Assembly: GCF_024298825.1 (NCBI RefSeq) | Contig: NZ_CP101153.1 | Location: 806,001 to 870,000, forward strand | Direction of reading: 5' to 3' | DNA from: Haloglomus salinum | Lineage (GTDB): Archaea > Halobacteriota > Halobacteria > Halobacteriales > Haloarculaceae | DNA length: 64,000 nucleotides | In this document: positions 9,044 through 17,724 of the stretch, one piece after another | How the letters are laid out: each line of letters begins with the position of its first letter | Numbering within the stretch: position 1 is the first letter of the stretch | The notes under the pieces: generated by a model | Seen by the model: only the letters and a program-made list of their open reading frames with translations | Databases searched by the model: none | What the model was told of the DNA's origin: nothing | Program-made: the position numbers and the translations under genes

Positions 9044-9874
9044 CTAATCCAGGCGCAACAGCTCGACGATCGCCAGGCTCAGTCCGAGCGGGACGAACGT
9101 CACTGCGACCAGGAAGAACCCGGCCCACGAGAGGAGCGGCTGGTCGGTGAAGATGAAGATGATGGGGCCGAACAGTGACCACGCGCCGAAGACGGGGACG
9201 CCGACCTCCGGGGTCGCGAGCAGGTAGCCGACCGTGCAGAGCAGACAGCACAGCAGGATGAGGTTGACCACGAGCGGGAACTTCGGGGTGAAGCTGCTGG
9301 CGAGGAACACCGGGTAGAAGAAGAACGTCGCCAGCCCGAAGATGGCGGTCTTCGGGTCGATCTCGAACCGGTAGCGCTCCAGCATCCGGGCCGCGATGGT
9401 GATGCGGTCGCCCATGTCCATCGGTTCGGTGGAGGGTCCGGCGTCGCCAGGGGGCGTGGCGGAGTTCGCGGTCTGTCGGGGGCCGGACCTCGTCGACGTC
9501 CCGGTCCCGGCGCCCGCCGCACCGGCGGAACTGGGGTCGGCCCAGCCCTCGGCGGTCCAGCGGGCGCGCTGGCGCTGGCTGGACCGACCACCGGCATCGT
9601 CAGCAGCGTCGGCCGTGGTGGTGCCGACCCCCTCACCGACGTATCGCTCGTGTCCGAGTCGGTCGTACCGGGCCCGCTCCTCGGGGTCCGTGAGGACCTC
9701 CTCGGCCCGCTTGACGCGCTGGAACTGCTCGGTCGCGTCCGGGGCGTCGTTGAGGTCCGGATGGGTCTGCTTGACCCGGTCACGGTAGGCGGCCTCGATG
9801 GCCGCGACGCTGGCGTCGGGGGAGACCCCGAGTACCGCGTAGTAGTCCTCCACGCCGTCACCCCGGTCGGACAT
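9044..9874 (-). CDS. J-domain membrane protein
   Basis: 276 residues. Residues 8-70 form a J-domain (YYAVLGVSPDAS, HPD motif inside QTHPDLND, then RAEEVLTDPEERARYD), which would recruit an Hsp70. There is no zinc-finger or C-terminal substrate domain, so this is not classical DnaJ. A Gly/Ser/Thr-rich linker leads to four hydrophobic helices from about residue 175. It is probably a membrane-tethered Hsp70 co-chaperone. The stop codon is TAG at 9044. Confidence 0.85.
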   Translation of the reverse strand: MSDRGDGVEDYYAVLGVSPDASVAAIEAAYRDRVKQTHPDLNDAPDATEQFQRVKRAEEVLTDPEERARYDRLGHERYVGEGVGTTTADAADDAGGRSSQRQRARWTAEGWADPSSAGAAGAGTGTSTRSGPRQTANSATPPGDAGPSTEPMDMGDRITIAARMLERYRFEIDPKTAIFGLATFFFYPVFLASSFTPKFPLVVNLILLCCLLCTVGYLLATPEVGVPVFGAWSLFGPIIFIFTDQPLLSWAGFFLVAVTFVPLGLSLAIVELLRLD

Positions 9875-10261
9875 TGTTGGTCACACGGACTCGGGGAACC
9901 AAACGCTATCGGTGGTTCTCCGAGCGTGAAGTCACAGCAGCCGTGGCTCGAGGGTGGTAAAAGCGGGGTGGGGGGGTGGGGATGCACCCTAATCGGGTGC
10001 AGTCGTCCGTAGCCTCGGCAGGAGTATGAACCTTGTGGCCACAGCCGAATCGTCCAGTAGCTGCCGTGCAACGCGGGTGCACAGCCGAGAACGCGTCCGC
10101 CGTCCCCGGACGGACTGGGGGCGACCATGTTCCCGTGGTCGGTGGCCGCCACGTCGGCAGGCAGTGGGCCGGCCGACCCGTGACCGCACCTCCAGAACCA
10201 GAGGAGAGACGACGAGCAGCGGGCAACAGGGCTTAACTTCCGGGGGGGAGTAGCCCGGTCC
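9875..10261. other. Divergent intergenic region with hairpins
   Basis: 387 bases between the divergent J-domain and rimI genes, with no credible gene. It contains a perfect hairpin TGCACCC-TAATC-GGGTGCA (9983-10001) and several weaker GC stems (GTCCG/CGGAC near 10095; CGACCA/TGGTCG near 10123-10141). The TTAAC at 10233-10237 suits a leaderless rimI promoter. An unannotated structured RNA is possible, but no known family matched by eye. Confidence 0.4.
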
Positions 10262-10747
10262 GTGACGGCCACGCCCCCGCGCCGGACGCTCGTGGTACGC
10301 GAGGCCACCCGCGCGGACCTGCTGGAGGTGTTCCGCATCGAGCGGACCTCGTTCCCCCAGCCCTGGCCCTACGGGGCGTTCGAGGGGTTCCTCGGGACGC
10401 CCGGGTTCCTCGTGGCCGAGTGCCGCGACGAGGGCGACGACCCGGGCACCATCGCCGGCTACATCGTCGCCGATACCGTGCCGAACCACGGCAACCCCAT
10501 CGGCCACGTGAAGGACATCGCCGTCCACCCGGACCATCGCGGCCAGGGTATCGGCCGACGCCTGCTGGAACGGGGTCTCGCCGTGATGGACGGCCACGGC
10601 GCCGCCCGCGTCAAACTGGAGGTACGGGACGGGAACGAGGCCGCCCTCTCGCTGTACCGCGATTTCGGCTTCACCCACCACCACACCATCCCCGGCTACT
10701 ACGACGACGGGACGGACGCGCTGGTGATGGTGCGTCCCGGTGGGTGA
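10262..10747 (+). CDS. rimI: Ribosomal-protein-S18-type N-acetyltransferase (GNAT)
   Basis: 161 residues from a GTG start. It is a GNAT-fold acetyltransferase: the acetyl-CoA pyrophosphate loop is HRGQGIGRRLLERG (about residues 95-108), preceded by the beta-4 strand KDIAVHPDH and followed by RVKLEVRDGNEAALSLYRDFGF, a pattern specific to the RimI/Ard1 group. The archaeal enzyme acetylates protein N-termini broadly. A TTAAC box 25-29 bases before the GTG supports this start. Confidence 0.85.
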   Translation: MTATPPRRTLVVREATRADLLEVFRIERTSFPQPWPYGAFEGFLGTPGFLVAECRDEGDDPGTIAGYIVADTVPNHGNPIGHVKDIAVHPDHRGQGIGRRLLERGLAVMDGHGAARVKLEVRDGNEAALSLYRDFGFTHHHTIPGYYDDGTDALVMVRPGG

Positions 10748-10802
10748 GGCCGGGCGATGCCACTCGGCCGTGCTTTTGTGTCTCCCCGTCCTACGCCCGC
10801 CC

Positions 10803-11351
10803 ATGAGCACAGGCTACGCCTGTCCGGTCTGTGACGACCCGCAGGCCGACATCGGCCACCTCGCCAACCACCTCGCGTTCACCGCGATACTCCGGAACGA
10901 GGCCCACGCCGACTGGCTGGACGAGCACGTCCCGGCGTGGAACGAGTACGACGAGGCGGCACTCTCGTCGGCGCTGGCAGACCACACGGACCGCCTCGAG
11001 GAGTGTGAGTACCCGCAGGTGTTCGAGGACACCACCGGGGAGGACGGCACCGCGCCCGGCCGGGACGACCCGGGCGAACGCTCGGGCGCGCTGTTCGACG
11101 ACGGACACGCCCACGACCACGGTCAGCAGCACGGCCAGCAACACGGCCACGGACCGTCCGGCGTCCCAGAGGGCGTCGAGACGGCCTCGGTCCCGGGCGG
11201 TGAACTCGACGACGAGGAGCGCGAGGCCATCCTGGAGGAGGCCCGCGAGATGACGCGGGAACTGCGCGAGGGGGATGGCGATGCGGGGGACCCAGCCACC
11301 GAGGGAGACGGAGACGACGGGACCGACAACGAGGCGACCGACGACGAGTAG
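10803..11351 (+). CDS. DUF5810-like haloarchaeal zinc protein
   Basis: 182 residues from ATG 10803. The N-terminus has a CPVCD pair and a downstream HLANHLAFTAIL, giving a possible C2H2-like site (C-x2-C, H-x3-H). A very acidic region with a His/Gln/Gly-rich stretch (HAHDHGQQHGQQHGHG, about residues 100-115) follows, and a charged helix ends the protein. It matches my recollection of DUF5810, found in haloarchaea only. The function is unknown; metal binding by the His-rich segment is a guess. The next gene begins 31 bases later. Confidence 0.7.
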   Translation: MSTGYACPVCDDPQADIGHLANHLAFTAILRNEAHADWLDEHVPAWNEYDEAALSSALADHTDRLEECEYPQVFEDTTGEDGTAPGRDDPGERSGALFDDGHAHDHGQQHGQQHGHGPSGVPEGVETASVPGGELDDEEREAILEEAREMTRELREGDGDAGDPATEGDGDDGTDNEATDDE

Positions 11352-11381
11352 CATTAACCCGCCCGCGCCCGCGGGGCCGGC

Positions 11382-11843
11382 ATGGACGCCGACACCATCC
11401 CCGACGACCCGGCCGACGACCGCTTCCACTACGTCTACGAGAACCGCGTCCGGTACGCCGAGACGGACGCGCAGGGCGTCGTCTTCTACGGCGAGTACGT
11501 CACGTACCAGGACGAGACGTTCTCCGAGTTCCTCCGGACTATCGACTTCCCGTACGACGAGTTCGAGGCGGGCGGCGTCGACTTCCACGTCGTCCACACG
11601 GAACTGGACTACCACTCGTTCGCCGAGTTCGACGACGAACTCCGCAACGGCTTCCGTGTCGCGGCGGTTCGCGATTCGAGCGCCGACTTCGAGTGGGTCT
11701 GCCGGCAGGCCGACGACGACCGCGTCGTCGCCAGCGGCGAACTCACACACGTCGCCGTTGGCGAGGACGGCCCCACCCGCGTCCCCGACGACTTCCGGGA
11801 GGCGGTCGTGGCGTTCCAGGACGAGCCGCCAGAGCCGGTGTGA
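11382..11843 (+). CDS. Acyl-CoA thioesterase, YbgC/FadM hotdog family
   Basis: 153 residues. The hotdog-fold signature is clear: VRYAETDAQGVVFYGEYVTYQDE at about residues 23-45, with the catalytic Asp of the YAETDAQG motif, then a beta-strand region FHVVHTELDYHSFAEFDDEL. Family members hydrolyse acyl-CoA thioesters; the chain specificity is not visible. It lies between two haloarchaea-specific genes on the same strand. Confidence 0.85.
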   Translation: MDADTIPDDPADDRFHYVYENRVRYAETDAQGVVFYGEYVTYQDETFSEFLRTIDFPYDEFEAGGVDFHVVHTELDYHSFAEFDDELRNGFRVAAVRDSSADFEWVCRQADDDRVVASGELTHVAVGEDGPTRVPDDFREAVVAFQDEPPEPV

Positions 11844-11918
11844 GGCCACACCCACTCCCGTGGGCGCACGCACCGGACCGACGACACCGATTAACACCCC
11901 GAGTGCGAAGGGGTCGCC

Positions 11919-12308
11919 ATGAGCGAATCGGAGGACCCGCATCAGGACCTCGGTGAGCACCTCGAGGAGCACCTGATGGCCGACGGGGTCTACATCGCGG
12001 ACTACACCGTCACCGAGGGGACGTTCCACGTCGCCTACGAGACGGCCGCGCCCGAGGAGGGTGTGCCGCGCAGCGAGATGGGGTCCATCCTGCAGGAACT
12101 GCTCGACGCGCACGCGGACGGCTGGCCGGCGACGGACGTGACCATCTGGGTGTACGACGTCGACGAACCGGCCGAGGAGCGCGAGCCGAAGGGGCGCTGG
12201 GAGACCCGCGAGGGCTGGTTCCGCGCCTACGAGAACGACAACCTCTCCGAGACGGACCTCTCGACCCTGGTCATCTCGACGGTGGACCTGGAGGCGACGC
12301 GGGGGTAG
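11919..12308 (+). CDS. DUF5813-like conserved haloarchaeal protein
   Basis: 129 residues, acidic, without cysteines or membrane segments. Predicted as mixed alpha/beta, with an Asp/Trp-rich centre (DGWPATDVTIWVYDVDEP). I recall this family as DUF5813. The function is unknown. Its TAG stop is directly followed by the stop of the convergent gene, so the two genes meet tail to tail with no gap. Confidence 0.65.
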   Translation: MSESEDPHQDLGEHLEEHLMADGVYIADYTVTEGTFHVAYETAAPEEGVPRSEMGSILQELLDAHADGWPATDVTIWVYDVDEPAEEREPKGRWETREGWFRAYENDNLSETDLSTLVISTVDLEATRG

Positions 12309-12944
12309 TCAGCACACGGGCTTCGGGTCCAGGCCCATCTCCTCCAGCCGTTCGGCGTACTCGTCGTACGCCGTCCCGATGGCGGCGGTCGCGGCCTGCT
12401 GGGCGGTCACCCAGTCCCCGTCGTCCGCACACACGTCGTCCAGCAGGTCGGCCGCGTCGTCGGGCATCGACTGCAGGTCGCTCCGGGCCTCGCGCACCGT
12501 GTCGGCGCCCGAACGAACACCCTCGTTGACGAGGAAGTTGATGACCTGCAGGAGCAGCCGCTCCGCGACGAGTGGGAACGCGACGAACCCCGCGGCGACG
12601 CGCTCGGGCGTCCGCTCGGCGGTTCGGAGTTCGTCGACGACGTACGGTACGTCCCCGCCCGCGCTCGCATCGTCGTCCAGGTCCAGCAGCGCGTCGCGGC
12701 GGTCGGCGAGCCTCTCGGCCGCGTCGCCGAAGACCGCCTGAGCGCCCTCGTCGTCGTCGATTCCGTCGCCCCACGCGACCAGCGTGTCGACCCCGCCGTC
12801 GAGCAGCCGCGCGGCCGCGCTCAGGACCGGTCCCGACTCCAGCTGGGCCCCGGTCGCCGCGACGAGCGCCTTCTCCGAGCCGAGTCGGTCGAGTTCCGTG
12901 GCACGCTCCGCCCGGACGGCCTCGACGAGTTCCTCGCCGTTCAT
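12309..12944 (-). CDS. Helical protein, ferritin/rubrerythrin-like pattern, unknown role
   Basis: 211 residues from ATG 12944 (an ATG nine codons earlier, at 12971, is equally possible). It is almost entirely helical and Ala/Asp/Glu-rich, beginning MNGEELVEAVRAERATELDRLG. The size and heptad-like pattern recall four-helix proteins of the ferritin-like group, but the paired ExxH metal motifs are not evident, so an iron-binding role is not supported. Unrecognised beyond being a conserved type in haloarchaea. Confidence 0.6.
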   Translation of the reverse strand: MNGEELVEAVRAERATELDRLGSEKALVAATGAQLESGPVLSAAARLLDGGVDTLVAWGDGIDDDEGAQAVFGDAAERLADRRDALLDLDDDASAGGDVPYVVDELRTAERTPERVAAGFVAFPLVAERLLLQVINFLVNEGVRSGADTVREARSDLQSMPDDAADLLDDVCADDGDWVTAQQAATAAIGTAYDEYAERLEEMGLDPKPVC

Positions 12945-13035
12945 GCGCGAGCCGTCACGGGGGAGCGGCATAGGTGTGGCCCCGGTCGTCCGGCCACAGC
13001 CCACGCTTATGCCGCCGCACGGCCTACCTGCACCC

Positions 13036-14322
13036 ATGACCGACGACGCCGACCCCGGAGCCGACCCCGAGGCCGGTCCGGCCGCGGGCGACCCCGTGGC
13101 CGAGTCCCCGGAACCGGAGGAGGCGGGCGCGCTCACGCCGGCCGACCTGCAGGCGTGGCTCGACGACGGCCGACAGTTCACCCTGCTGGACACGCGGAAC
13201 CGCGAGGAGATCGACGAGTGGCGCATCGACGCGCCGCGGCGGCTCGACGTGCCGTACATGAAGTTCGTGAGCGCACGCGTGACGGGTGGCGTGGCGGGCC
13301 TCGTCGCGGACGCAGCCGAAGGCGACATCGAGGGGCCGTTCGTGGCGGTCTGTCCGCGCGGCGAGGCCAGCGCGGAGGTCGCGGACCTGCTCGCAGACGA
13401 AGGGTACGAGGCGTACAACCTCGCCGGCGGGATGCACGGCTGGGCACGGCTGTACGAGGCCACGGAACTGCCGGCCGGGTCCACCCCCGCTGGCGTGACC
13501 GTTCACCAGTACCGGCGGCCCTCCAGCGGCTGTCTCGCGTACCTCGTCGCGTCGGGCGACGAGGCCGTCGTCGTCGACCCGCTCCGTGCGTTCGCGGACC
13601 GGTACGTGGCCGACGCGCGTGAGTACGGGGCCGACCTCGTCGCTGCCGTCGACACACACGTCCACGCCGACCACGTCAGCGGTGTGCGGGCCGTGGCCGA
13701 CGCGACCGGCACGGACGCCGTCCTCCCGGCGGGTGCCACGGACCGCGGACTGGCGTGGGACGCGACGCTCGTGGCGGCGGGCGAGACGCTCGAGGTGGGC
13801 GACACCGAACTCGAAGCCGTCGCCGCGCCGGGGCACACGACGGAGATGCTCGCCTACCGCGTCGGTGACGTGCTGCTGACGGGCGACTCGCTGTTCACGC
13901 ACAGCGTCGCGCGGCCGGACCTCGAGTGGGCGGCGCCACGCGCCGCCGAGAGTCGAGCGGCATCGCCGCGAGACGCCGACGCCGCAGACGTCGAGGCGTT
14001 CGCGGCGACGCTCCACGAGACGCTCACCGAGCGGTTCGACGCATTCGACGACGAGACGCTGGTCGCACCCGGTCACTACGCCAGCGAGGCCGAGGTCGAG
14101 GAGGACCGCGTGACCGCACGCCTCGGCGACCTGCGCGAGAGCCTCGACCTCCTCTCTGTCGACCGCGAGACCTTCGTCGAGCGCGTCCTCGCGGGGATGC
14201 CCCCACGGCCGGCGAACCACGAGACCATCATCGCGGTCAATCTCGGGAACGAGACGGCCGATGCGGACGCGGCGTTCGAACTCGAACTGGGGCCGAACAA
14301 CTGTGCCGCGACCGCCGACTGA
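13036..14322 (+). CDS. Rhodanese and metallo-beta-lactamase fusion protein
   Basis: 428 residues from ATG 13036. An acidic leader precedes a rhodanese domain (about residues 35-145) with the active-site loop VCPRGEAS and the closing YNLAGGMHGW. The MBL domain follows with THVHADHVSG (H-x-H-x-D-H zinc motif, about residue 210), GHTTEMLAYRVGDVLLTGDSLF and a late APGHY. This is the layout of persulfide dioxygenase/sulfurtransferase-type proteins, with the rhodanese placed first. Handling sulfane sulfur is a reasonable inference; glutathione-dependent chemistry is not, because haloarchaea use gamma-glutamylcysteine. Confidence 0.85.
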   Translation: MTDDADPGADPEAGPAAGDPVAESPEPEEAGALTPADLQAWLDDGRQFTLLDTRNREEIDEWRIDAPRRLDVPYMKFVSARVTGGVAGLVADAAEGDIEGPFVAVCPRGEASAEVADLLADEGYEAYNLAGGMHGWARLYEATELPAGSTPAGVTVHQYRRPSSGCLAYLVASGDEAVVVDPLRAFADRYVADAREYGADLVAAVDTHVHADHVSGVRAVADATGTDAVLPAGATDRGLAWDATLVAAGETLEVGDTELEAVAAPGHTTEMLAYRVGDVLLTGDSLFTHSVARPDLEWAAPRAAESRAASPRDADAADVEAFAATLHETLTERFDAFDDETLVAPGHYASEAEVEEDRVTARLGDLRESLDLLSVDRETFVERVLAGMPPRPANHETIIAVNLGNETADADAAFELELGPNNCAATAD

Positions 14323-14323
14323 C

Positions 14324-14764
14324 GTGCCGGACGGACTGGACGCGGCGGCGGTCCGGGCGCACCTGCTCGACGAGCGGCGAGACCTCTGCTCGACGGTCGC
14401 GGACTGCGCGGACGCCGTGGCCGCGGGGTGGCCGGACGAGGGGACCACCGGCCGCGACGCGGTGGTCGGGCCGCTCCGCGCGACCCTGGAGCGGGCCGGC
14501 GTGCTGGGGCAGTTCCCGGTGGTCCTCCGCGAGTGCGTCGCCGCGGCGGGCAGTCGGCTCCGGGCCGAACCCGTGCCCGCGCCGCCGTACGTGGTCGTCA
14601 CCAGCGTCGGGCCCGTGCTGCGCGCGACGCTGGACGGTGGGCGGCTGGTGGTGACGTTCCGCGTGTTCGCCGTCGAGCGGGGTGGCGGGGGCTCGCCGGC
14701 ACGGTACGTCCGGAGCGGGCGGTCGGCCGAGGAGGTGGTCGCCGTCGCGGTTCGGGGCCGGTAG
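14324..14764 (+). CDS. Conserved haloarchaeal protein, unknown function
   Basis: 146 residues from GTG 14324, one base past the stop of the rhodanese-MBL gene; GTG 14303 is an alternative that would overlap it. It is alpha/beta, with two separated cysteines (LCSTVADC) near the N-terminus and a beta-rich half (PPYVVVTSVGPVLRATLDGGRL). No membrane segment or known motif. Tight spacing suggests co-transcription with the upstream gene. Confidence 0.6.
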   Translation: MPDGLDAAAVRAHLLDERRDLCSTVADCADAVAAGWPDEGTTGRDAVVGPLRATLERAGVLGQFPVVLRECVAAAGSRLRAEPVPAPPYVVVTSVGPVLRATLDGGRLVVTFRVFAVERGGGGSPARYVRSGRSAEEVVAVAVRGR

Positions 14765-14766
14765 CC

Positions 14767-15342
14767 TCAGGCGTCGGCCTCGTCGCGGTCGAAGTACGCC
14801 GCGAAGTCGTCCCAGCGGGGGAAGAACTTCTCGGGGGCCTCGTGCCGGAAGGTTCCGGCGACGGTCTCGTCGGTCCCCATGAGCCAGGTCTGGACGTATC
14901 CCTCGCGCTTGGCGGTTGCGATACAGCCCTCGGCCCGCTGGAGGAGGTAGTTGCCGGCGACGAACAGCGCGATACGCTCGTCGGGGTCCCGGAGGACCAG
15001 CAGGTGGAAGACGCGACCGTCGACGAGGCGACGGAAGACGTCGTACTCGGGGAACTCCCCGCGGTCGACGGCGTCCGCGAACTCCTCGACGTAGTTGTCG
15101 GGGATGGTGTGGAGGATACCCCAGCCGTAGTCGCCGCGGGCAGCCTGTGCCTCGTCGGCCGACGCCGTCGACGTGTCCAGCGTCGCGACGTGGTGGGTCT
15201 CCCAGCCGTCCGCCTCGTACTCCGCGGCGCGGGCCTGCATCTCCTCGATGGTCTCTCCCCACGCGCTGGTATGCACCTCGGCGTTCGCGGCCAGCTGTTC
15301 GGCGGGGTCGATGTCGTCCGACTGCTCTCCCGCGTCGGTCAT
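14767..15342 (-). CDS. DUF7529-like conserved haloarchaeal protein
   Basis: 191 residues from ATG 15342, acidic and soluble. It has aromatic-rich segments (DYGWGILHTIPDNYVEEFADAV; KFFPRWDDFAAYF). My memory of the DUF7529 label is not certain. It lies two bases from the convergent gene at 14764. Function unknown. Confidence 0.65.
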   Translation of the reverse strand: MTDAGEQSDDIDPAEQLAANAEVHTSAWGETIEEMQARAAEYEADGWETHHVATLDTSTASADEAQAARGDYGWGILHTIPDNYVEEFADAVDRGEFPEYDVFRRLVDGRVFHLLVLRDPDERIALFVAGNYLLQRAEGCIATAKREGYVQTWLMGTDETVAGTFRHEAPEKFFPRWDDFAAYFDRDEADA

Positions 15343-15499
15343 GTCCCACGGGTTGCCTGCCCGCGCGCCTATACCTGTCGGCTTCACGAAACGGCCGCCA
15401 CGACCCCTCGACACCCGTTCGTCGGTGCCCGTTCGCCAGCGTCCAGTCGTCGGCGTCGTTCCTCGGCATCCGTCGTGGGCATCCGTTCGTTGGCGCGTC

Positions 15500-15931
15500 T
15501 CACCCGACCGTCGGCACGCCGACGCCGAGCACGGCCTCCAGCAGGAACGAGGTCAGCAGCATACAGACGGCGCCGAGCAGGAGCTTCAGGCCATCGGAGA
15601 AGCGCTGGTCGTCGGGCAGCGGCGCGCCGCGGAACGGGGGGAGGCGGTCGACGAGTCGCTGGACCTGCGACCGCCCGCGACTGTCCGAGATGAGCCCGTC
15701 GCTGCCGGAGACGAGGCCGTCGTCCTCGGCACGCCAGCGCTTCCCGGGGCGGAGCTTGAACGACCCGGCACCGAGCGCCAGCAGTCCGACCAGGAACAGC
15801 CCCCACTTCACCCCGACGAGGTCGCCACCGAGCAGCAGACTCGGCGGCAGGAAGAGGACGGCCCAGAGGGCCGTCAGCACGACGGCATAGAGGAGGGCGT
15901 CGGCCAGCTTCAGCCGGAGCGACTCGGTCAC
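15500..15931 (-). CDS. Small integral membrane protein, unknown
   Basis: 143 residues from GTG 15931. Three hydrophobic helices are visible (ALLYAVVLTALWAVLFL; WGLFLVGLLALGAG; LLLGAVCMLLTSFLLEAVLG), with a positively charged cytoplasmic loop between the second and third. No catalytic motif. The upstream 157 bases (15343-15499) hold a degenerate run of TCCGTTCG/CCCGTTCG-like units and no gene. Confidence 0.6.
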   Translation of the reverse strand: MTESLRLKLADALLYAVVLTALWAVLFLPPSLLLGGDLVGVKWGLFLVGLLALGAGSFKLRPGKRWRAEDDGLVSGSDGLISDSRGRSQVQRLVDRLPPFRGAPLPDDQRFSDGLKLLLGAVCMLLTSFLLEAVLGVGVPTVG

Positions 15932-16011
15932 ACACCGGGGTAGCCGAGCCGCCGGATTGACTCTTACGGGCCGGAGCGCCTGCGGCCGCACGAGCCGACG
16001 CGTCGCGGGGG

Positions 16012-17022
16012 CTACTCGTCGAACGGGAGCTCCGGCTCGTAGCCGACCGCGTCGACGACGAGGTCGAGCACCCCCTCGACGTTCTCGCCCTCGGTGATGC
16101 TCATGTACGCGTCGGCATCCACGTCACGCGAGCGGTCGCTCTTGTTGCAGACCGTGACCACGGGGACGGGCTCGTCGTCCGCGTCGGCGGTCACGGCGAA
16201 CCGCTCCTCCAGTTCGTCCCGGAGTTCGAGCTGGGCCTCGATGGGGTAGCCACAGTCCCCGCTCGCGTCCAGCATGAACAGGACGGCGTCGGCGAGGTGG
16301 GTCAGCGCGCTCACGGCCTGTGACTCGATGGCGTTACGCTCGTCGGCCGGCTGGTCCAGCAGGCCGGGCGTGTCCACGAGCTGGTAGCGGATGTGGTCAC
16401 GCTCGACGTGGCCCACGCGAATCTGCGTCGTCGTGAACGGGTAGCTCGCGGTCTCGTTGCTGGCGTTCGTGACGTGGTTGACGAACGAGGACTTGCCGAC
16501 GTTCGGGTAGCCCGCGACGACGATGGCGGGTTCGTCCGCGCGGATGTCGGGCAGGGTCTTCAGCGCCTCGCGTGCCTCGCCAAGCGCGAGCAGGTCGTCC
16601 TCGACCTCCTCACAGATGTCGGCGAACCGCGCGAACGCCTGCTTGCGGACCTTGCGTGCGGTGTCGGAGTCCGCGCGGCGGATTCGCCCCTGGTAGTCGC
16701 TCCGGAGTTCGCTGATCTGCCGGCTCGCCCAGCCGACCTCCGAGAGGTTCTGCCGGAGCGCGTCCACGCCGGGGACACCCTCGGTGTCCCGGCAGACGGC
16801 GTCGGCCAGTTCACGGTAGAACGGGTCGACGGTGTCGAAATCCGGCCAGTTGGTGACGACGTTCTCGAGGTTGTCGCTCAGGATGTTCGACGCCGTGATG
16901 AGCATCGACTCCTGGGCCTCGACGCCTTGCTTCGCGCGGCCCGCACGCGCCGCTCGGGAGAACGCCTTGTCCACGAGTTCCTCCGAGCGAGGAACGGTCT
17001 GCAGGGATTCGAATGCGGGCAT
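16012..17022 (-). CDS. NOG1-family GTP-binding protein
   Basis: 336 residues from ATG 17022. An N-terminal helical bundle (about 1-160) precedes a GTPase domain with G1 GYPNVGKSS, G3 DTPGLLDQP and G4 NKSD. This is the archaeal/eukaryotic NOG1 arrangement; the eukaryotic protein acts in large-subunit ribosome maturation, so a ribosome-assembly role is inferred. The longer upstream frame (to 17154) runs through AT-rich promoter sequence and was rejected. TTATCC at 17051-17056 on the coding strand could be the promoter box. Confidence 0.9.
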   Translation of the reverse strand: MPAFESLQTVPRSEELVDKAFSRAARAGRAKQGVEAQESMLITASNILSDNLENVVTNWPDFDTVDPFYRELADAVCRDTEGVPGVDALRQNLSEVGWASRQISELRSDYQGRIRRADSDTARKVRKQAFARFADICEEVEDDLLALGEAREALKTLPDIRADEPAIVVAGYPNVGKSSFVNHVTNASNETASYPFTTTQIRVGHVERDHIRYQLVDTPGLLDQPADERNAIESQAVSALTHLADAVLFMLDASGDCGYPIEAQLELRDELEERFAVTADADDEPVPVVTVCNKSDRSRDVDADAYMSITEGENVEGVLDLVVDAVGYEPELPFDE

Positions 17023-17186
17023 GGTCAGTTGCGGGGGCTTGTCCGTCGGCGGGGATAAGGGCGTTCGTTCTGGGATGATGGACAGAAGAACCAACATCTG
17101 TTTTATCTCGCAAATTAGGAAATAATGTGGCAAATTCCCCCATTTCGAACCCATTCTGGATTTTATTGGCTGGTACGGATGGCAAG

Positions 17187-17580
17187 TACGGAGCCCTCGC
17201 GCGCTCGGACGGTTGGACCGACGACAACGGAGACACCCACGAAGCCCTCGCGCGCTCCGGGCCTCTGACTCGCTGCGCTCCTCGGGTTCGCTCCGCTCAC
17301 CCTGCGGTGCTTGTGTCGTCAGAGGCCCGGAGCCCGCTCGCCCTTCGATTCCACCAGGAAGTCGGACGTGTCATCGAGCGGCGGCCCTGCCCTTCCCCAG
17401 GTCGCGCGGGTTCGCTTGCGCTCGCGGCTTCGCCGCTCGCTCGGGGCGCGGAGCGCCCCGCCGCTCACCACGCGCTCCCGGCCCGTGGACTGTGAAGAAT
17501 CGCTCCCCCCGTCAGTCGAACGGGCGCGCGCTGGCGGCTGTGCCGCAGGCCAGCCGCCTCTATACGTGCGAGGGCTGAGG
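17187..17580. repeat. Second copy of the intergenic repeat (forward)
   Basis: Shares with 2237-2586 the left end TACGGAGCCCTCG, the blocks TCGCTGCGCTCCTCGGGTTC, AGCCCGCTCGCCCTTCGA, CACGCGCTCCCGGCCCGTGG and GCTGGCGGCTGTGCCGCAGG, and the right end TGCGAGGGCT, all in the same order. It has an extra internal stretch with two hairpins (about 17420-17460). Ends are less perfect than in the first copy. Confidence 0.65.
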
Positions 17581-17598
17581 AGCGCACCCCCGCGCAGA

Positions 17599-17706
17599 GC
17601 GGGACTCCGTCCCGCTTGCAGTCGGGCGTAGCCCGACGACAGCGTAGCGAGCACGGGGAGCGCCGGGAGAGCGAAGCTCTCCCGAGGTCGCGGCACGGCC
17701 GCGACC
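17599..17706. repeat. Four perfect GC-rich hairpins with three-base loops
   Basis: In order: GCGGGAC-TCC-GTCCCGC (17599-17615), GTCGGGC-GTA-GCCCGAC (17621-17637), CGGGAGAGC-GAA-GCTCTCCCG (17664-17684) and GGTCGCGGC-ACG-GCCGCGACC (17686-17706). All arms are perfect and all loops are three bases. A fifth of the same design, GGGGCGC-GGA-GCGCCCC, is at 17443-17459. Confidence 0.7.
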
Positions 17707-17724
17707 ACCGCAGGCGGCTGGGGA

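Noticed and set aside
10229-10242. 5S-rRNA-like word on the minus strand (CGGAAGTTAAGCCC)
   Set aside because: The match is limited to one loop-like 14-base word. No 5' or 3' pairing arms of 5S rRNA follow, and the same bases serve as the rimI promoter box.
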